The notes under the pieces are model-generated. The model did not search any database and had not been told where the DNA came from. It saw only the letters and a program-made list of their open reading frames with translations. Shown piece after piece: positions 8,308 to 16,732 of a DNA stretch of 59,464 nt; the first letter of the stretch is position 1, and the number at the start of each line of letters is the position of its first letter. A program made the translations under genes and the position numbers. This stretch comes from CAYRYU01 sp964428355 (lineage in GTDB: Bacteria; Muiribacteriota; Ozemobacteria; Ozemobacterales; Ozemobacteraceae), in NCBI GenBank assembly GCA_964428355.1, contig CAYRYU010000042.1, forward strand, positions 1-59,464, written 5' to 3'.

Positions 8308-10578
8308 TTATTTGCTCTTGAGGATGATCGCCTTTTGGGCGGGAACGTTGTAGTCACCCTTGCAGGTTCCGAGTGATCCGTCGTCCGCGACCTTGTCGCC
8401 GTTGCAGACAACGGTCCACTCGTTTCCATCGGGAAGCTGGAACTTGACCCACTCGTTGGAATCGCTGTTCAGGAGCACGAAGAAATCGGGTTTTCCCTTG
8501 AGATGGAACCCTACCGCCCTGCCGTTGGCCGGCTGAATCCAGTTGATGTGCTGGTTGTTGAGGGCTGTGGCATGGCGGAAGTTTTCGTATTTCATCCGCA
8601 GGGCAATCAGCCCTTTGTAGAAGTCGAAGATATCCTTATTGGCCTTCTTGACGCCCCAATCGATCCAGTTGATGTTGTTGTCCTGGTCGTAGGAGTTGTC
8701 GTTGCCCATCTTCGATTTCATGAACTCCTGCCCTTCGTGGATCATGGGAATCCCCTGGGCGGTAAGAAGGGCGGCCGCCGCGAGCTTGATCCGGTTCTTG
8801 TCGCCGTTGAAGATGTCGTTCAGTGTCCCACCGTCATGGCATTCCACGTAATTGACGCTCTCTGAAGGTTTTGCGGCCCACCAGAAGCAGCTTCCCGCGA
8901 GAACGGTCATGACGTTGTTCCTGTCCCCCATTCCTTTGCAGAAGGCGCGGATATTTTCCCGGAAGTCGTCGTTCCATTTCCCGAGCTTGGTATTCCGGAA
9001 GTCTCCCTTGCCCCACTGGTTCCTCTTCCAATCGGCGGCCCAGGGCTCCGAAACCAGGATCGTGGAGGCGGGGAGCTGCTTGAACATCTCGTTCATGGTT
9101 TCCTTGTCGATGATCGTTCCGAGGTCGAATCGGAAACCGTCGATGTGGTATTCCTTGACCCAGTATTTCAGGCTGTCGAGGATGTATTTTCGCGTCATCG
9201 GGTTGTCGGAGCGGAACTCGTTCCCGCAACCGGTCCCGTTCCAATAGAATTTCTTGTTGTCCATGAGGCGGTAGTATCCGCCGTTGTCGAGACCCTTGAA
9301 GTTGAGGGGAAGCCCCTGCTCGTTCCCTTCGGCGGTGTGGTTGAACACCACGTCCATGATCACGGCGATCCCGGCTTTGTGAAGGCCGTTGACCATCTGC
9401 TTGAATTCCTTGATCTGCTCGCCGCATTTTCCGCTCGCGAAGTTCCCTTCCGGGGCGAAAAAGTGGCTGGTCATGTACCCCCAATGGTTCATGTGACCCG
9501 CGAAATTGTTGTCGAACTCGTGGCAGGGAAGCAGTTCAACGGCGTTGACCCCAAGATCGACCAGATTCCCGAGAACCTTGTCGGTTCCCTTTCCCTGGAG
9601 GAGTCCAAGGTACTTTCCCTTTGCCGCGCCATCGACCCCCGAGGAGGAGTGGGCGGTATAGTCCTTGACATGCATCTCGTATAGCACGAGGTCCTTGGCG
9701 GCGGGAGTTTTGAAGCCCTGGTCGGTCCATGTGAAATCGGTCTTCGTGATGACGGTTTTTCCATCGTGGTTGTAGTTGGCGAGAGCGTATGGGTCGGACA
9801 GAAGGCGCCGGGGATCGAAGAGGTAACCATCACCCTTGGGGCCGTCGGCGGAATAACCGTAGAATTTTCCGTAAAGTTCGCCTTCGATCGAGCATTCCCA
9901 GATTCCGTCGGCATTCTTCTTCATCGGATACCCCTTGCCCGTCTTGTCTTCAGGTTTCTGGAAGATAACGACGGAAACTTCGGTCGCCTCCGGGGAATAC
10001 ACCGAAAAGGATGTCTTGCCGTTCGCCACTTTCGCTCCGAGAAGCCCGTCGGCCTCACTTCGGGAAGTCGCCGCCGCGGCCGTAACCATCTTCCTCACGC
10101 GGCTTCCGCCAGCCCGTTCGAGGGAAATCGGCTTGCTGTCGACCTCGGCTACGATCCCGTTGATCTGGTTGAGATACTGCGAATACGCGGGGTTTTCTGA
10201 CTGGGTAAGAAACTTCAGGCGGGATTCGAGGGAATTGATTCCATGGAGGAATGCCTTCTTTTCCGGGGCGGTCGAAAGCCGGTACCCAAATTGGCGGAAA
10301 GCATCGAGGGTTTGTTTTGCCTCTTCCTCGGAATCCACCTTGGATACCATCCTCTTGAGTTCATCGAGACTGGACGACTCCTTCGAAAGTGCCGCCATCC
10401 GGGCTTCGGGGTTGGTCTCGCCGCTCAGCAGCTTCTGGGAGGCGTGAATGTCCTTTGAAGCCTGATCGAGCTTCTGTTGAAGGGGTTGGAGATCCACCGC
10501 GAAACCCGCATGAACGCCCAACACCGCGGCAAGAACGAGAACAATATTCAAATACCTTAAACTCCCCCGCCTTTGCAT
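8308..10578 (-). CDS. secreted GH13 pullulanase/isoamylase-like debranching enzyme
   Basis: Hydrolyses or debranches alpha-glucans outside the cytoplasm (family knowledge). The 756-residue product has a signal peptide (MQRRGSLRYLNIVLVLAAVLG), a helical linker of about 130 residues, a CBM48-like beta domain (about 175-265, FSVYSPEATEVSVVIFQK) and a GH13 barrel. Conserved regions: VIMDVVFNHT (region I), HIDGFRFDLG with nucleophile Asp485, VSEPWAADW with acid/base Glu511, and VECHDGGTL with transition-state stabiliser Asp582. A small C-terminal beta domain ends the protein. A 72-codon upstream extension was rejected because ATG 10578 has a perfect AAGGAGG Shine-Dalgarno and begins the signal peptide. 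It stands alone, with its own terminator. Confidence 0.92.
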   Translation of the reverse strand: MQRRGSLRYLNIVLVLAAVLGVHAGFAVDLQPLQQKLDQASKDIHASQKLLSGETNPEARMAALSKESSSLDELKRMVSKVDSEEEAKQTLDAFRQFGYRLSTAPEKKAFLHGINSLESRLKFLTQSENPAYSQYLNQINGIVAEVDSKPISLERAGGSRVRKMVTAAAATSRSEADGLLGAKVANGKTSFSVYSPEATEVSVVIFQKPEDKTGKGYPMKKNADGIWECSIEGELYGKFYGYSADGPKGDGYLFDPRRLLSDPYALANYNHDGKTVITKTDFTWTDQGFKTPAAKDLVLYEMHVKDYTAHSSSGVDGAAKGKYLGLLQGKGTDKVLGNLVDLGVNAVELLPCHEFDNNFAGHMNHWGYMTSHFFAPEGNFASGKCGEQIKEFKQMVNGLHKAGIAVIMDVVFNHTAEGNEQGLPLNFKGLDNGGYYRLMDNKKFYWNGTGCGNEFRSDNPMTRKYILDSLKYWVKEYHIDGFRFDLGTIIDKETMNEMFKQLPASTILVSEPWAADWKRNQWGKGDFRNTKLGKWNDDFRENIRAFCKGMGDRNNVMTVLAGSCFWWAAKPSESVNYVECHDGGTLNDIFNGDKNRIKLAAAALLTAQGIPMIHEGQEFMKSKMGNDNSYDQDNNINWIDWGVKKANKDIFDFYKGLIALRMKYENFRHATALNNQHINWIQPANGRAVGFHLKGKPDFFVLLNSDSNEWVKFQLPDGNEWTVVCNGDKVADDGSLGTCKGDYNVPAQKAIILKSK

Positions 10579-10610
10579 ATCTTCCTCCTTGGTGATAAAA
10601 CGTTGTCTTA

Positions 10611-10622
10611 TCATTATAATGA
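10611..10622 (-). promoter_or_regulatory. palindromic -10 region of the GH13 gene
   Basis: Perfect 12-bp palindrome TCATTATAATGA containing TATAAT on the minus strand, about 33 nt before the GH13 ATG. No good -35 box stands at 16-18 nt, so the promoter may depend on an activator, or the palindrome may be an operator. Confidence 0.4.
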
Positions 10623-10750
10623 AATTTCCGGAATGGGGAACCCCCCCTTTGGGGCCCTCTCCTTCATGGCCGGCCCCCCCCCATTCTGCCTTCCCTGAAA
10701 AATCGTGAGTTGGGCACTTTACCCCGGCCACAACAAGCAGAATGCCGTGG

Positions 10751-12118
10751 TCAATCGGCGAAAGAGGGGCGGAACCGGCTGGGGTCGATTCCAAGTTTCT
10801 TCAGCTTGTCATACATGGTTCGGCGGGGAAGGCCGAGTTCCTTGGCCGCCGCCACCACGTTTCCCTTCTGGTGCTCGAGCGCCCGGACGATAGCCTGCCG
10901 TTCCGAATCAACAAGGATCGTCTCGAGCGGTCCTTCATCGGAAGAACGATCGGGGCTTCCACCCGTCTCGTCAGGGAGAACCAGGTCCTCCGGGGAGATT
11001 TCCCCATCCTCATCGATGATGGCCGCACGCTCGAGGATGTTGCGGAGCTCGCGGATGTTCCCTGGCCAGAGTTGCTCCCGAAGCCATCCCACCGCCTTTT
11101 CTGAAATGGTGAGCTTTTCCCGCCCGTGGATCGTGGCAAGCTCGGCGATGATTGCTTCGGAAAGGATCGGGATTTCGTCTTTTCGCTCCCTGAGTGGCGG
11201 TAGCTTAATCGGAAAAACGTTGAGCCGGTAGTACAGATCCTGACGGAAAGAACCCTTCTCGACCATCCGGCTCAGGTCCTTGTTGGTCGCCGAAACCAGC
11301 CGGGCATCGACTTTCACGGCCTTCGTCCCTCCGACCCGCTCGATTTCCTGCTCCTGGAGGACTCGAAGGAGCTTCGCTTGCAGCTCCAGCGGAATCTCCC
11401 CAACCTCGTCCAGGAAAAGCGTTCCCCCCGAGGCGACCTCGAACTTCCCAAGTTTCCGCGAGTCGGCCCCTGTAAAGGCCCCCTTTTCGTGGCCGAAAAG
11501 TTCCGATTCAAGCAGATTCCCTTGAAGATTTGCGCAGTTCACGGGAACAAAGGGCTTGTCCTTGCGTGGACTGTTCACGTGAATCGCCCTCGCGACGAGC
11601 TCTTTCCCCGTTCCGGTTTCCCCGTGGATCAGAACGGTCGTGGAAAGTGCAGCCACACGCCTGATGAGGTCTTTCACCTTCATCATGAGAGGCCCCGAGG
11701 CGATCAGAAACTCGTCATCAGGGCCCTTGGGAGCTGAAAGGTTGGCCATCCTCGAAAGCCTTGCGGCATTTTCCGCGAACCCGAGCACTTTCTTCAGGCG
11801 GTCCTCTTCGACTGGTTTGACCAGAAAATCGAAAGCGCCTCGTTTCATGGCTTCGACCGCGGTTTCGATCGTTCCGAACGCTGTCAGGATGACTATCCTG
11901 GCTTCAGGACGGATTTCCAGACCCTTTTTCAACAGCGTGAGGCCATCCATTCCCGGCATCTTCATGTCGAAAATCCCCAGGTCGAACGCATCGGATTCGA
12001 ACAAGGAAAGCCCTTCCCTGGGACACGTCCGGAAAAAGGCCTGGTGACCAAGTCCCAGCAGGAGGTCCGTCAGGTTCTGGGCTTGCTGTCGGTCGTCGTC
12101 CACGATCAGGATTCGCAT
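10751..12118 (-). CDS. NtrC-family sigma54-dependent response regulator
   Basis: Phosphorylation-controlled activator of RpoN (sigma54) promoters. The 455-residue product has three domains: a receiver (1-120) with DDD at 7-9 and phospho-acceptor Asp51; an AAA+ domain with Walker A GETGTGKE (about 166-173) and the sigma54-contact loop GAFTGA (about 213-218); and a Fis-type HTH at the C-terminus (about 415-450, NVVAAAKELGLPRRTMYDKL). The histidine kinase lies directly upstream and is almost certainly the partner, although a repeat element separates the two. Shine-Dalgarno GAGGAA. Targets cannot be read from the window. Confidence 0.95.
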   Translation of the reverse strand: MRILIVDDDRQQAQNLTDLLLGLGHQAFFRTCPREGLSLFESDAFDLGIFDMKMPGMDGLTLLKKGLEIRPEARIVILTAFGTIETAVEAMKRGAFDFLVKPVEEDRLKKVLGFAENAARLSRMANLSAPKGPDDEFLIASGPLMMKVKDLIRRVAALSTTVLIHGETGTGKELVARAIHVNSPRKDKPFVPVNCANLQGNLLESELFGHEKGAFTGADSRKLGKFEVASGGTLFLDEVGEIPLELQAKLLRVLQEQEIERVGGTKAVKVDARLVSATNKDLSRMVEKGSFRQDLYYRLNVFPIKLPPLRERKDEIPILSEAIIAELATIHGREKLTISEKAVGWLREQLWPGNIRELRNILERAAIIDEDGEISPEDLVLPDETGGSPDRSSDEGPLETILVDSERQAIVRALEHQKGNVVAAAKELGLPRRTMYDKLKKLGIDPSRFRPSFAD

Positions 12119-12160
12119 TCGCCGTTCCTCACGATGTGCAATTCTACCACAACATAATCC

Positions 12161-12286
12161 GGGACATGTTACTCAATAGCCTGTTTTTGGCTCAAATGCG
12201 CCCCCGATCAAGGGAAAAAACCAGGGACAGGTTACCCCTTGGAAACCCGCTCCCCAAGCACACAAAAAAATCAGTAATGTGTCACC
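12161..12286. repeat. MITE/REP-like intergenic element (copy 1)
   Basis: Left end GGGACATGTTACT (12161-12173), internal copy CCAGGGACAGGTTACC (about 12222-12238) and right end AAAAATCAGTAATGTGTCACC (to 12286) are variants of one motif in both orientations. The same motif forms the ends of the element at 41269-41569. The right end supplies the stop codon of the histidine kinase gene (12282-12284). The element fills the gap between the kinase and regulator genes of one two-component system. Confidence 0.6.
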
Positions 12287-13532
12287 AGGGAAGGGTTATC
12301 ACGAAGCGGTTTCCGGATTCGAGGGGTTCGACCCAGACCTTGCCGTTCATCATCAGGATGAACTGGCGGACGAGATAGAGGCCCAGGCCGGTTCCGGGGA
12401 TTTCGGTGGAAACATCCGCGCGGTAGAATTTTTCGAAGATTTTTTCGCGATCAGCGGAGCTGATTACCGGTCCGGTGTTTTCCACCCGGATGTTGAGGAA
12501 GGAATCCTGTTCGACAAGGCGAACCGCGATCACGGTGTTCTCGTTGGAATACTTGATCGCGTTCACGAGGATGTTGTCCAGGATCCTTTCCAGGAGGTAG
12601 GGATCGTGGCTGACGGGTGGGGTCTCGGGAGTCTCGACATCGATCTTCAGTCCCCGGGAGGCGGCGATCCGCTGGAGACGCTCGACCCCATTCTGGACCA
12701 GCTTTCCGATCTGACCCAGTTCCATGCGTGCGGCAAGATCCTCGGATTGGAGTCGGGTCAGATCGAGCGCGTTCTTGGTCATCCGGTTGAGCTCCTCGAT
12801 TTCCGTTTCCATTTCCCCAAACCGCTTCCGGAACTCCTCGGGAAGCCTGTCCTGGTTCTGCCTTATCAGCTTGATCTGCCCGACGAGCCTCGCGAGCGGG
12901 GTCCGGAGCTCATGCGAAACGAGCGCAAGGAAATTGCTCTTGAGCGTCCCCAGTTCCTCGAGGTTCCGGTTCGCGCGTTCGAGCTCCTGGTTCTTGATCT
13001 CCATTTCGGTGAAAACGTCGGAAAGCTTGCGGGCCATAGAGGTGAATAGGATGAATCCGCCTCCCGCAAGAAGCAGCGCCACCGTCCACATGATTATCCT
13101 GAAGGACTCCAGCCGTGCATAGAATGTCCGGCGCGTCTGGAGCGCGAGGCGAAAACCGTCCTCGACCGGGAGGATCCAGAGCAGGACAGGCCCGGAAGCC
13201 CCCTGATCGATCTCGACCCCAAATTCGGTGGCGGATCCGAGAGAGGCCCGAAGGCCGAAAATCGTCATTGGATCGAAGTTTTTGGGCCAATCCCCGGAAA
13301 CGTCATTGATTTCGGTCGTTCCCCTACGAAGGAAAGCCACGGCATATGGCCTGGGTTGGGAATGCCCCCCTTCGGCCGCAAGGTTCCTCAGGGCGAGTGA
13401 CCGTTGCTCGTGCAGACTCAGCCGCATTCTCTCGAAGATCGAGTTGTAGGTCCAGACCGAAAGGAAAAGAAGGACCGCGGGGAAAACCCCCATCACGATG
13501 ATCAACGTGAGCTGCCGGGCCCGGCCGTTCAT
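12282..13532 (-). CDS. sensor histidine kinase
   Basis: Membrane sensor kinase of 416 residues. Order: TM1 (about 8-28), an extracytoplasmic sensor of about 115 residues, TM2 (about 146-165), a helical linker, HisKA with SHELRTPLARL (phospho-acceptor His207) and HATPase_c with an N box (NAIKYS) and the GTGLGLYLV lid. The start overlaps the stop of the upstream MFS gene (ATGA), so the two are translationally coupled. The NtrC-type regulator follows. The tight link to an exporter suggests a substrate- or stress-responsive export system; the signal is unknown. Its stop codon lies inside the repeat at 12161-12286. Confidence 0.93.
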   Translation of the reverse strand: MNGRARQLTLIIVMGVFPAVLLFLSVWTYNSIFERMRLSLHEQRSLALRNLAAEGGHSQPRPYAVAFLRRGTTEINDVSGDWPKNFDPMTIFGLRASLGSATEFGVEIDQGASGPVLLWILPVEDGFRLALQTRRTFYARLESFRIIMWTVALLLAGGGFILFTSMARKLSDVFTEMEIKNQELERANRNLEELGTLKSNFLALVSHELRTPLARLVGQIKLIRQNQDRLPEEFRKRFGEMETEIEELNRMTKNALDLTRLQSEDLAARMELGQIGKLVQNGVERLQRIAASRGLKIDVETPETPPVSHDPYLLERILDNILVNAIKYSNENTVIAVRLVEQDSFLNIRVENTGPVISSADREKIFEKFYRADVSTEIPGTGLGLYLVRQFILMMNGKVWVEPLESGNRFVITLPW

Positions 13533-14773
13533 CCCTTGGGGGGCTCCACGGCGGATGGAGCGGGGTCAGGCGGAGAGGGCGAATCCAAACCTGGAAGGAG
13601 GGCGAAACCGACGGCCAGCACGAGGACCCCCGTTCCGCATATTCCGAAGCAAACCGGCAATCCCAGCTTGTCCGCCCCGATCCCGGCAATTCCCATGGCT
13701 ATTGGAAAAAGGGCGAAACTGAGGACTTCGACGAAGGAAAAAAACCTGCCTTTCATGGCCGGGTCCACCTTGTGCTGGAACACTGTTAGGACCCCCACAT
13801 TCACCGCGGTGAAACATCCTCCCAGGAAGAACAGGCCCGCCAGAAAAACCGGAAAGAGGGAGTTTACTCCGAAGCCGAGAAAAATCAGCCCGTTGACGGC
13901 AAGTACGCGAAACAGTAGGCGGGATGTCGGGATTCCTCCGAAAAGGCTTTGGAAAGCCAGCCCCGCGAGAACCGAACCGAGCGCGAGAACCCCTTCGCAT
14001 GCGCCGAGCGACATGGCTTCCCCATGGAAGACCCGGTCGACCGCAATCGGGATGAAGACCATCAGGGGAACGACGAACAGGTTGAGCCACCCGAACCCGA
14101 TCAGCATGGAAAAAAGGGTTTTCTGTTTCCGAACGTATCTGAAGCCTTCCACCAGCTGGGTCATGACGCTCTCGCCCGTCTCCTCCTTCGGCGCATCGCC
14201 TATCTTCATCAGGATTATCAGGATGGAGGAAACGACGAAGGAAAGCGAATCCAGGAAGAACGCGGCCGCAGCGGAGTGGATCGTGATGATCGCTCCACCG
14301 ATCGCGGGACCGACAAGCTTGGAAATGTCACGTACGATGGTGTGGAGGGCCATTGCCTCGTCGAGCTGTTCGGGGGAGACGACCCTGGGGATGACGGTGA
14401 GAGTCGTGGGGCTGTGGAAGATGGAGGCGGCGGAAAGCAGCCCGCAAAGCGCTGCAACATTCCAGAAATCCATTCCCGAACGGGAAGCCAGGATGCCGAA
14501 CCCGAAAGTCAATAATGCCCTGAAGAGGTCGGAGCCAACGAGCAGGACCTTGGGTCTCAGCCGATCGGCGAGTGTCCCCGCAAAGGGCCCCAAAACGACC
14601 GCCGGCAAAGTGCTTATGCTCTGGATCAACCCCACCACCGTTCCCGAACCGGTAGTCTTAAGGGACCACCACATCAAGGCCGTCCCGAAAACGGCGTCCC
14701 CGATGAAGGAGATCAGCTGGGCAACCCAGAGAAGCCCGAAATCGCGCTTTTTCAGAAGGATGCCGAGAGCCAT
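13529..14773 (-). CDS. MFS transporter (MFS_3/EntS-like exporter)
   Basis: A 414-residue protein with about 12 hydrophobic segments. It has the MFS_3-type N-terminus (LLKKRDFGLLWVAQLISFIG) and an A-motif-like cytoplasmic loop (GTLADRLRPKVLL) between TM2 and TM3. Related carriers export siderophores, macrolides or lipids; the substrate here is not determinable. TTG 14779 is a possible alternative start; neither start has a clear Shine-Dalgarno. First gene of an apparent MFS-kinase-regulator operon, after a terminator at 14821-14848. Confidence 0.88.
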   Translation of the reverse strand: MALGILLKKRDFGLLWVAQLISFIGDAVFGTALMWWSLKTTGSGTVVGLIQSISTLPAVVLGPFAGTLADRLRPKVLLVGSDLFRALLTFGFGILASRSGMDFWNVAALCGLLSAASIFHSPTTLTVIPRVVSPEQLDEAMALHTIVRDISKLVGPAIGGAIITIHSAAAAFFLDSLSFVVSSILIILMKIGDAPKEETGESVMTQLVEGFRYVRKQKTLFSMLIGFGWLNLFVVPLMVFIPIAVDRVFHGEAMSLGACEGVLALGSVLAGLAFQSLFGGIPTSRLLFRVLAVNGLIFLGFGVNSLFPVFLAGLFFLGGCFTAVNVGVLTVFQHKVDPAMKGRFFSFVEVLSFALFPIAMGIAGIGADKLGLPVCFGICGTGVLVLAVGFALLPGLDSPSPPDPAPSAVEPPKG

Positions 14774-14820
14774 GTCCAAAACTAGAACAATCGGCCCACA
14801 AAATCAAGAGAAAAGGAAAA

Positions 14821-14848
14821 CCGCCGGGTGGGGATTCCAACCCGGCGG
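14821..14848 (-). terminator. rho-independent terminator
   Basis: Perfect 9-bp stem CCGCCGGGT/ACCCGGCGG, loop of 10 nt, followed on the minus strand by TTTTCC. It ends the transcript of the secreted protein gene at 14863-15528 and insulates the MFS operon. Confidence 0.85.
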
Positions 14849-14862
14849 GGAAAACCAGCGGA

Positions 14863-15528
14863 TCAGTCGACGCTCAGGTGGATAACGGTTCCTCCGTCCT
14901 CGACCCCTTCGACCTTGATGACCTTGAGGATTCCCTGGCGGGCAGTCTTGAACCGTTCCTGGAGCATCAGCAGGTCCTTGTCGATCAGCTTCGGGTTCCG
15001 CCCGTAAAGTTTCAGCTCGGGAGTGAACCTCTGCAGCATCCGGCGGAGATCCTCGATATCACTGGTGTCGAGATTGCACTTTCGGACCTTCCGAGTGAGG
15101 TTCGAGGTCTGCGCGAACACCACCAGGTAGTCGGCTATGCTTTCGATAAGGCTCACGACGTAGTATTTCGAGAGAGGCTTCTGGGCGGCAAGAACCTGGT
15201 TGTTGTATCCCGTTATCCATCCCTTCTTGAAGAAGTTCCGGATGATGGTGTAGACCTCGTCGTTGGCAGGAATCGATGGGTTGGGATTGTTGTTCCAGAT
15301 GATGAGACTTCGCGCCGATTTGACCTTGAGCTTATCGTCGCCTTTTGTAAGGGGCTCCGTGTTGGGGGGAATCCTCAGGCTTAGGGTCACTTTCCTGTCA
15401 AGCGCGGCCTTGTCAGGAACGGGAATCGTGATGGTCGACTCGGCTTTGGCGGAATAGTCGAAGATCGCTGTCACCACGAACATCATCATTAGGGAAAGGA
15501 GGAGTCTTGCCCTCGAATCGAGATTCAT
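14863..15528 (-). CDS. secreted protein with an SLH-like segment
   Basis: No full-length family recognised. The 221-residue product has an N-terminal signal peptide or anchor (LLLSLMMMFVVTAIF, about 9-23). Residues about 90-130 (EVYTIIRNFFKKGWITGYNN, then KPLSKYYVVSLIESI) resemble a single S-layer-homology repeat: a helix, a G-W-I-T-G-Y turn and then a second helix. The remainder is helical. SLH units normally come in threes and bind cell-wall polymers, so a single divergent copy is suggestive only. Shine-Dalgarno GGAGG; a strong terminator follows. Confidence 0.75.
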   Translation of the reverse strand: MNLDSRARLLLSLMMMFVVTAIFDYSAKAESTITIPVPDKAALDRKVTLSLRIPPNTEPLTKGDDKLKVKSARSLIIWNNNPNPSIPANDEVYTIIRNFFKKGWITGYNNQVLAAQKPLSKYYVVSLIESIADYLVVFAQTSNLTRKVRKCNLDTSDIEDLRRMLQRFTPELKLYGRNPKLIDKDLLMLQERFKTARQGILKVIKVEGVEDGGTVIHLSVD

Positions 15529-15632
15529 CGGTCGGCCTCCATGGAAGATACGTTACCGCTCCCATATCGGCAGAGGGAAGGAATTGCTTAACGATAGGGA
15601 AACGCGAGTGATTCGATCGGACTCCCAGCTTC

Positions 15633-16715
15633 CTATAAGGCTCCCAGTTCCAAAAGGGCGTTCGAGGTTCCCGTCAGGCGGATGGGGTCTTTTTCCGTGA
15701 CGATGTAGACATCCTCGATCCTTATTCCCCCCCAACCTGGAAGGTAGATCCCGGGCTCGACCGTGAGGACCATTCCCGCTTTCAGGGAATCCGTCGACTT
15801 GGGGGAGTATGCCGGGGTCTCGTGGACATTCAGACCGAGAGCGTGACCGAGCCCGTGGCCGAACTTCTCCCCGTATCCCTTTTTCGCGATGTGGTCCCGG
15901 GCGATCCGGTCGATTTCCAGGCATGCCGCCCCGGCCTTGATGGCTTTGACCGCCTTCGCCTGGGCATCGAGAACGATCTTGTACACTTCCCGAAACCTGG
16001 GAGTGGCTTTTCCGAGGAAGACGGTCCGGGTCATGTCGGAATGGTATCCCTGAAAGACGGCTCCGAAATCGATCTTCAACATCTCGCCGGCCCTGACCCT
16101 GCGTTCCGTCGGATGGGCATGAGGACAGGAGGACCTTTCTCCCGAGGCGACGATGGTATCGAAGCTCGGCCCCTCCGAGCCCTCCATTCGCATCAGAAAC
16201 TCGAGGCGGGCTGCTATCTCGAACTCCCTTCGCCCCGGTTTGATGAATTTCAGGATCTTGGCGAATGCCCTGTCGGCAATCCGGAAGGATTGCCGGAGCG
16301 ACTCGAACTCTTCCTCCCCCTTGATCTGGCGCCTCTTTTCGACGACCGGCCCCACCGCCATCAGGTTCCCGGAGAAGCCCTTCCGTAGGGTCTCATACTG
16401 GTCGAGCCGGAGAGCCCCCTCGACACCAAGTTTCTTGATGTGCGTGGTCTTGAGATACGCGAGGACGGCTTCCATGGCGCTGGATTTGAAAATCTCGATC
16501 CGGGCGTTCCCACCCACTTCAAGTTCCGACTGCTCCTGGTACCGGAAGTCGGTAAAGAAAAGGGCTTGTCGTTTTTCCACGAGCAGGGTTCCGGAGGACC
16601 CCGTAAACCCTGTCAGATAGCGGACATTCGCCAGGGTGGTGACCAGGATGGCGTCAACCTGGGGGGAAAAAGCCTCGACAACATCGTTTTGCCTGGCAGT
16701 GAAAACGCTCTTCAT
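15633..16715 (-). CDS. pepQ: M24 family aminopeptidase (Xaa-Pro aminopeptidase-like)
   Basis: Di-metal aminopeptidase or prolidase that releases N-terminal residues before proline (family role). The 360-residue product has a creatinase N-domain and a pita-bread catalytic domain. The visible metal ligands are Asp in KIDFGA, Asp in YHSDMTRT, His in GHGLGHALG, Glu in VEPGIYLP and Glu in GIRIEDVY. ATG 16715 is chosen because GGAGG stands 5 nt upstream; a 33-codon extension would overlap the upstream peptidase gene. It is the last gene of the TPR-trpS-scpAB-M16-M24 operon (17 nt after the M16 stop). The gene symbol is by resemblance and could equally be a pepP-type enzyme. Confidence 0.92.
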   Translation of the reverse strand: MKSVFTARQNDVVEAFSPQVDAILVTTLANVRYLTGFTGSSGTLLVEKRQALFFTDFRYQEQSELEVGGNARIEIFKSSAMEAVLAYLKTTHIKKLGVEGALRLDQYETLRKGFSGNLMAVGPVVEKRRQIKGEEEFESLRQSFRIADRAFAKILKFIKPGRREFEIAARLEFLMRMEGSEGPSFDTIVASGERSSCPHAHPTERRVRAGEMLKIDFGAVFQGYHSDMTRTVFLGKATPRFREVYKIVLDAQAKAVKAIKAGAACLEIDRIARDHIAKKGYGEKFGHGLGHALGLNVHETPAYSPKSTDSLKAGMVLTVEPGIYLPGWGGIRIEDVYIVTEKDPIRLTGTSNALLELGAL

Positions 16716-16732
16716 ACGAACCTCCGTCCTTT

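Noticed and set aside
10579..10794. 72-codon N-terminal extension of the GH13 enzyme
   Set aside because: It would place the signal peptide internally; ATG 10578 has an AAGGAGG site and the putative -10 box lies inside the extension.
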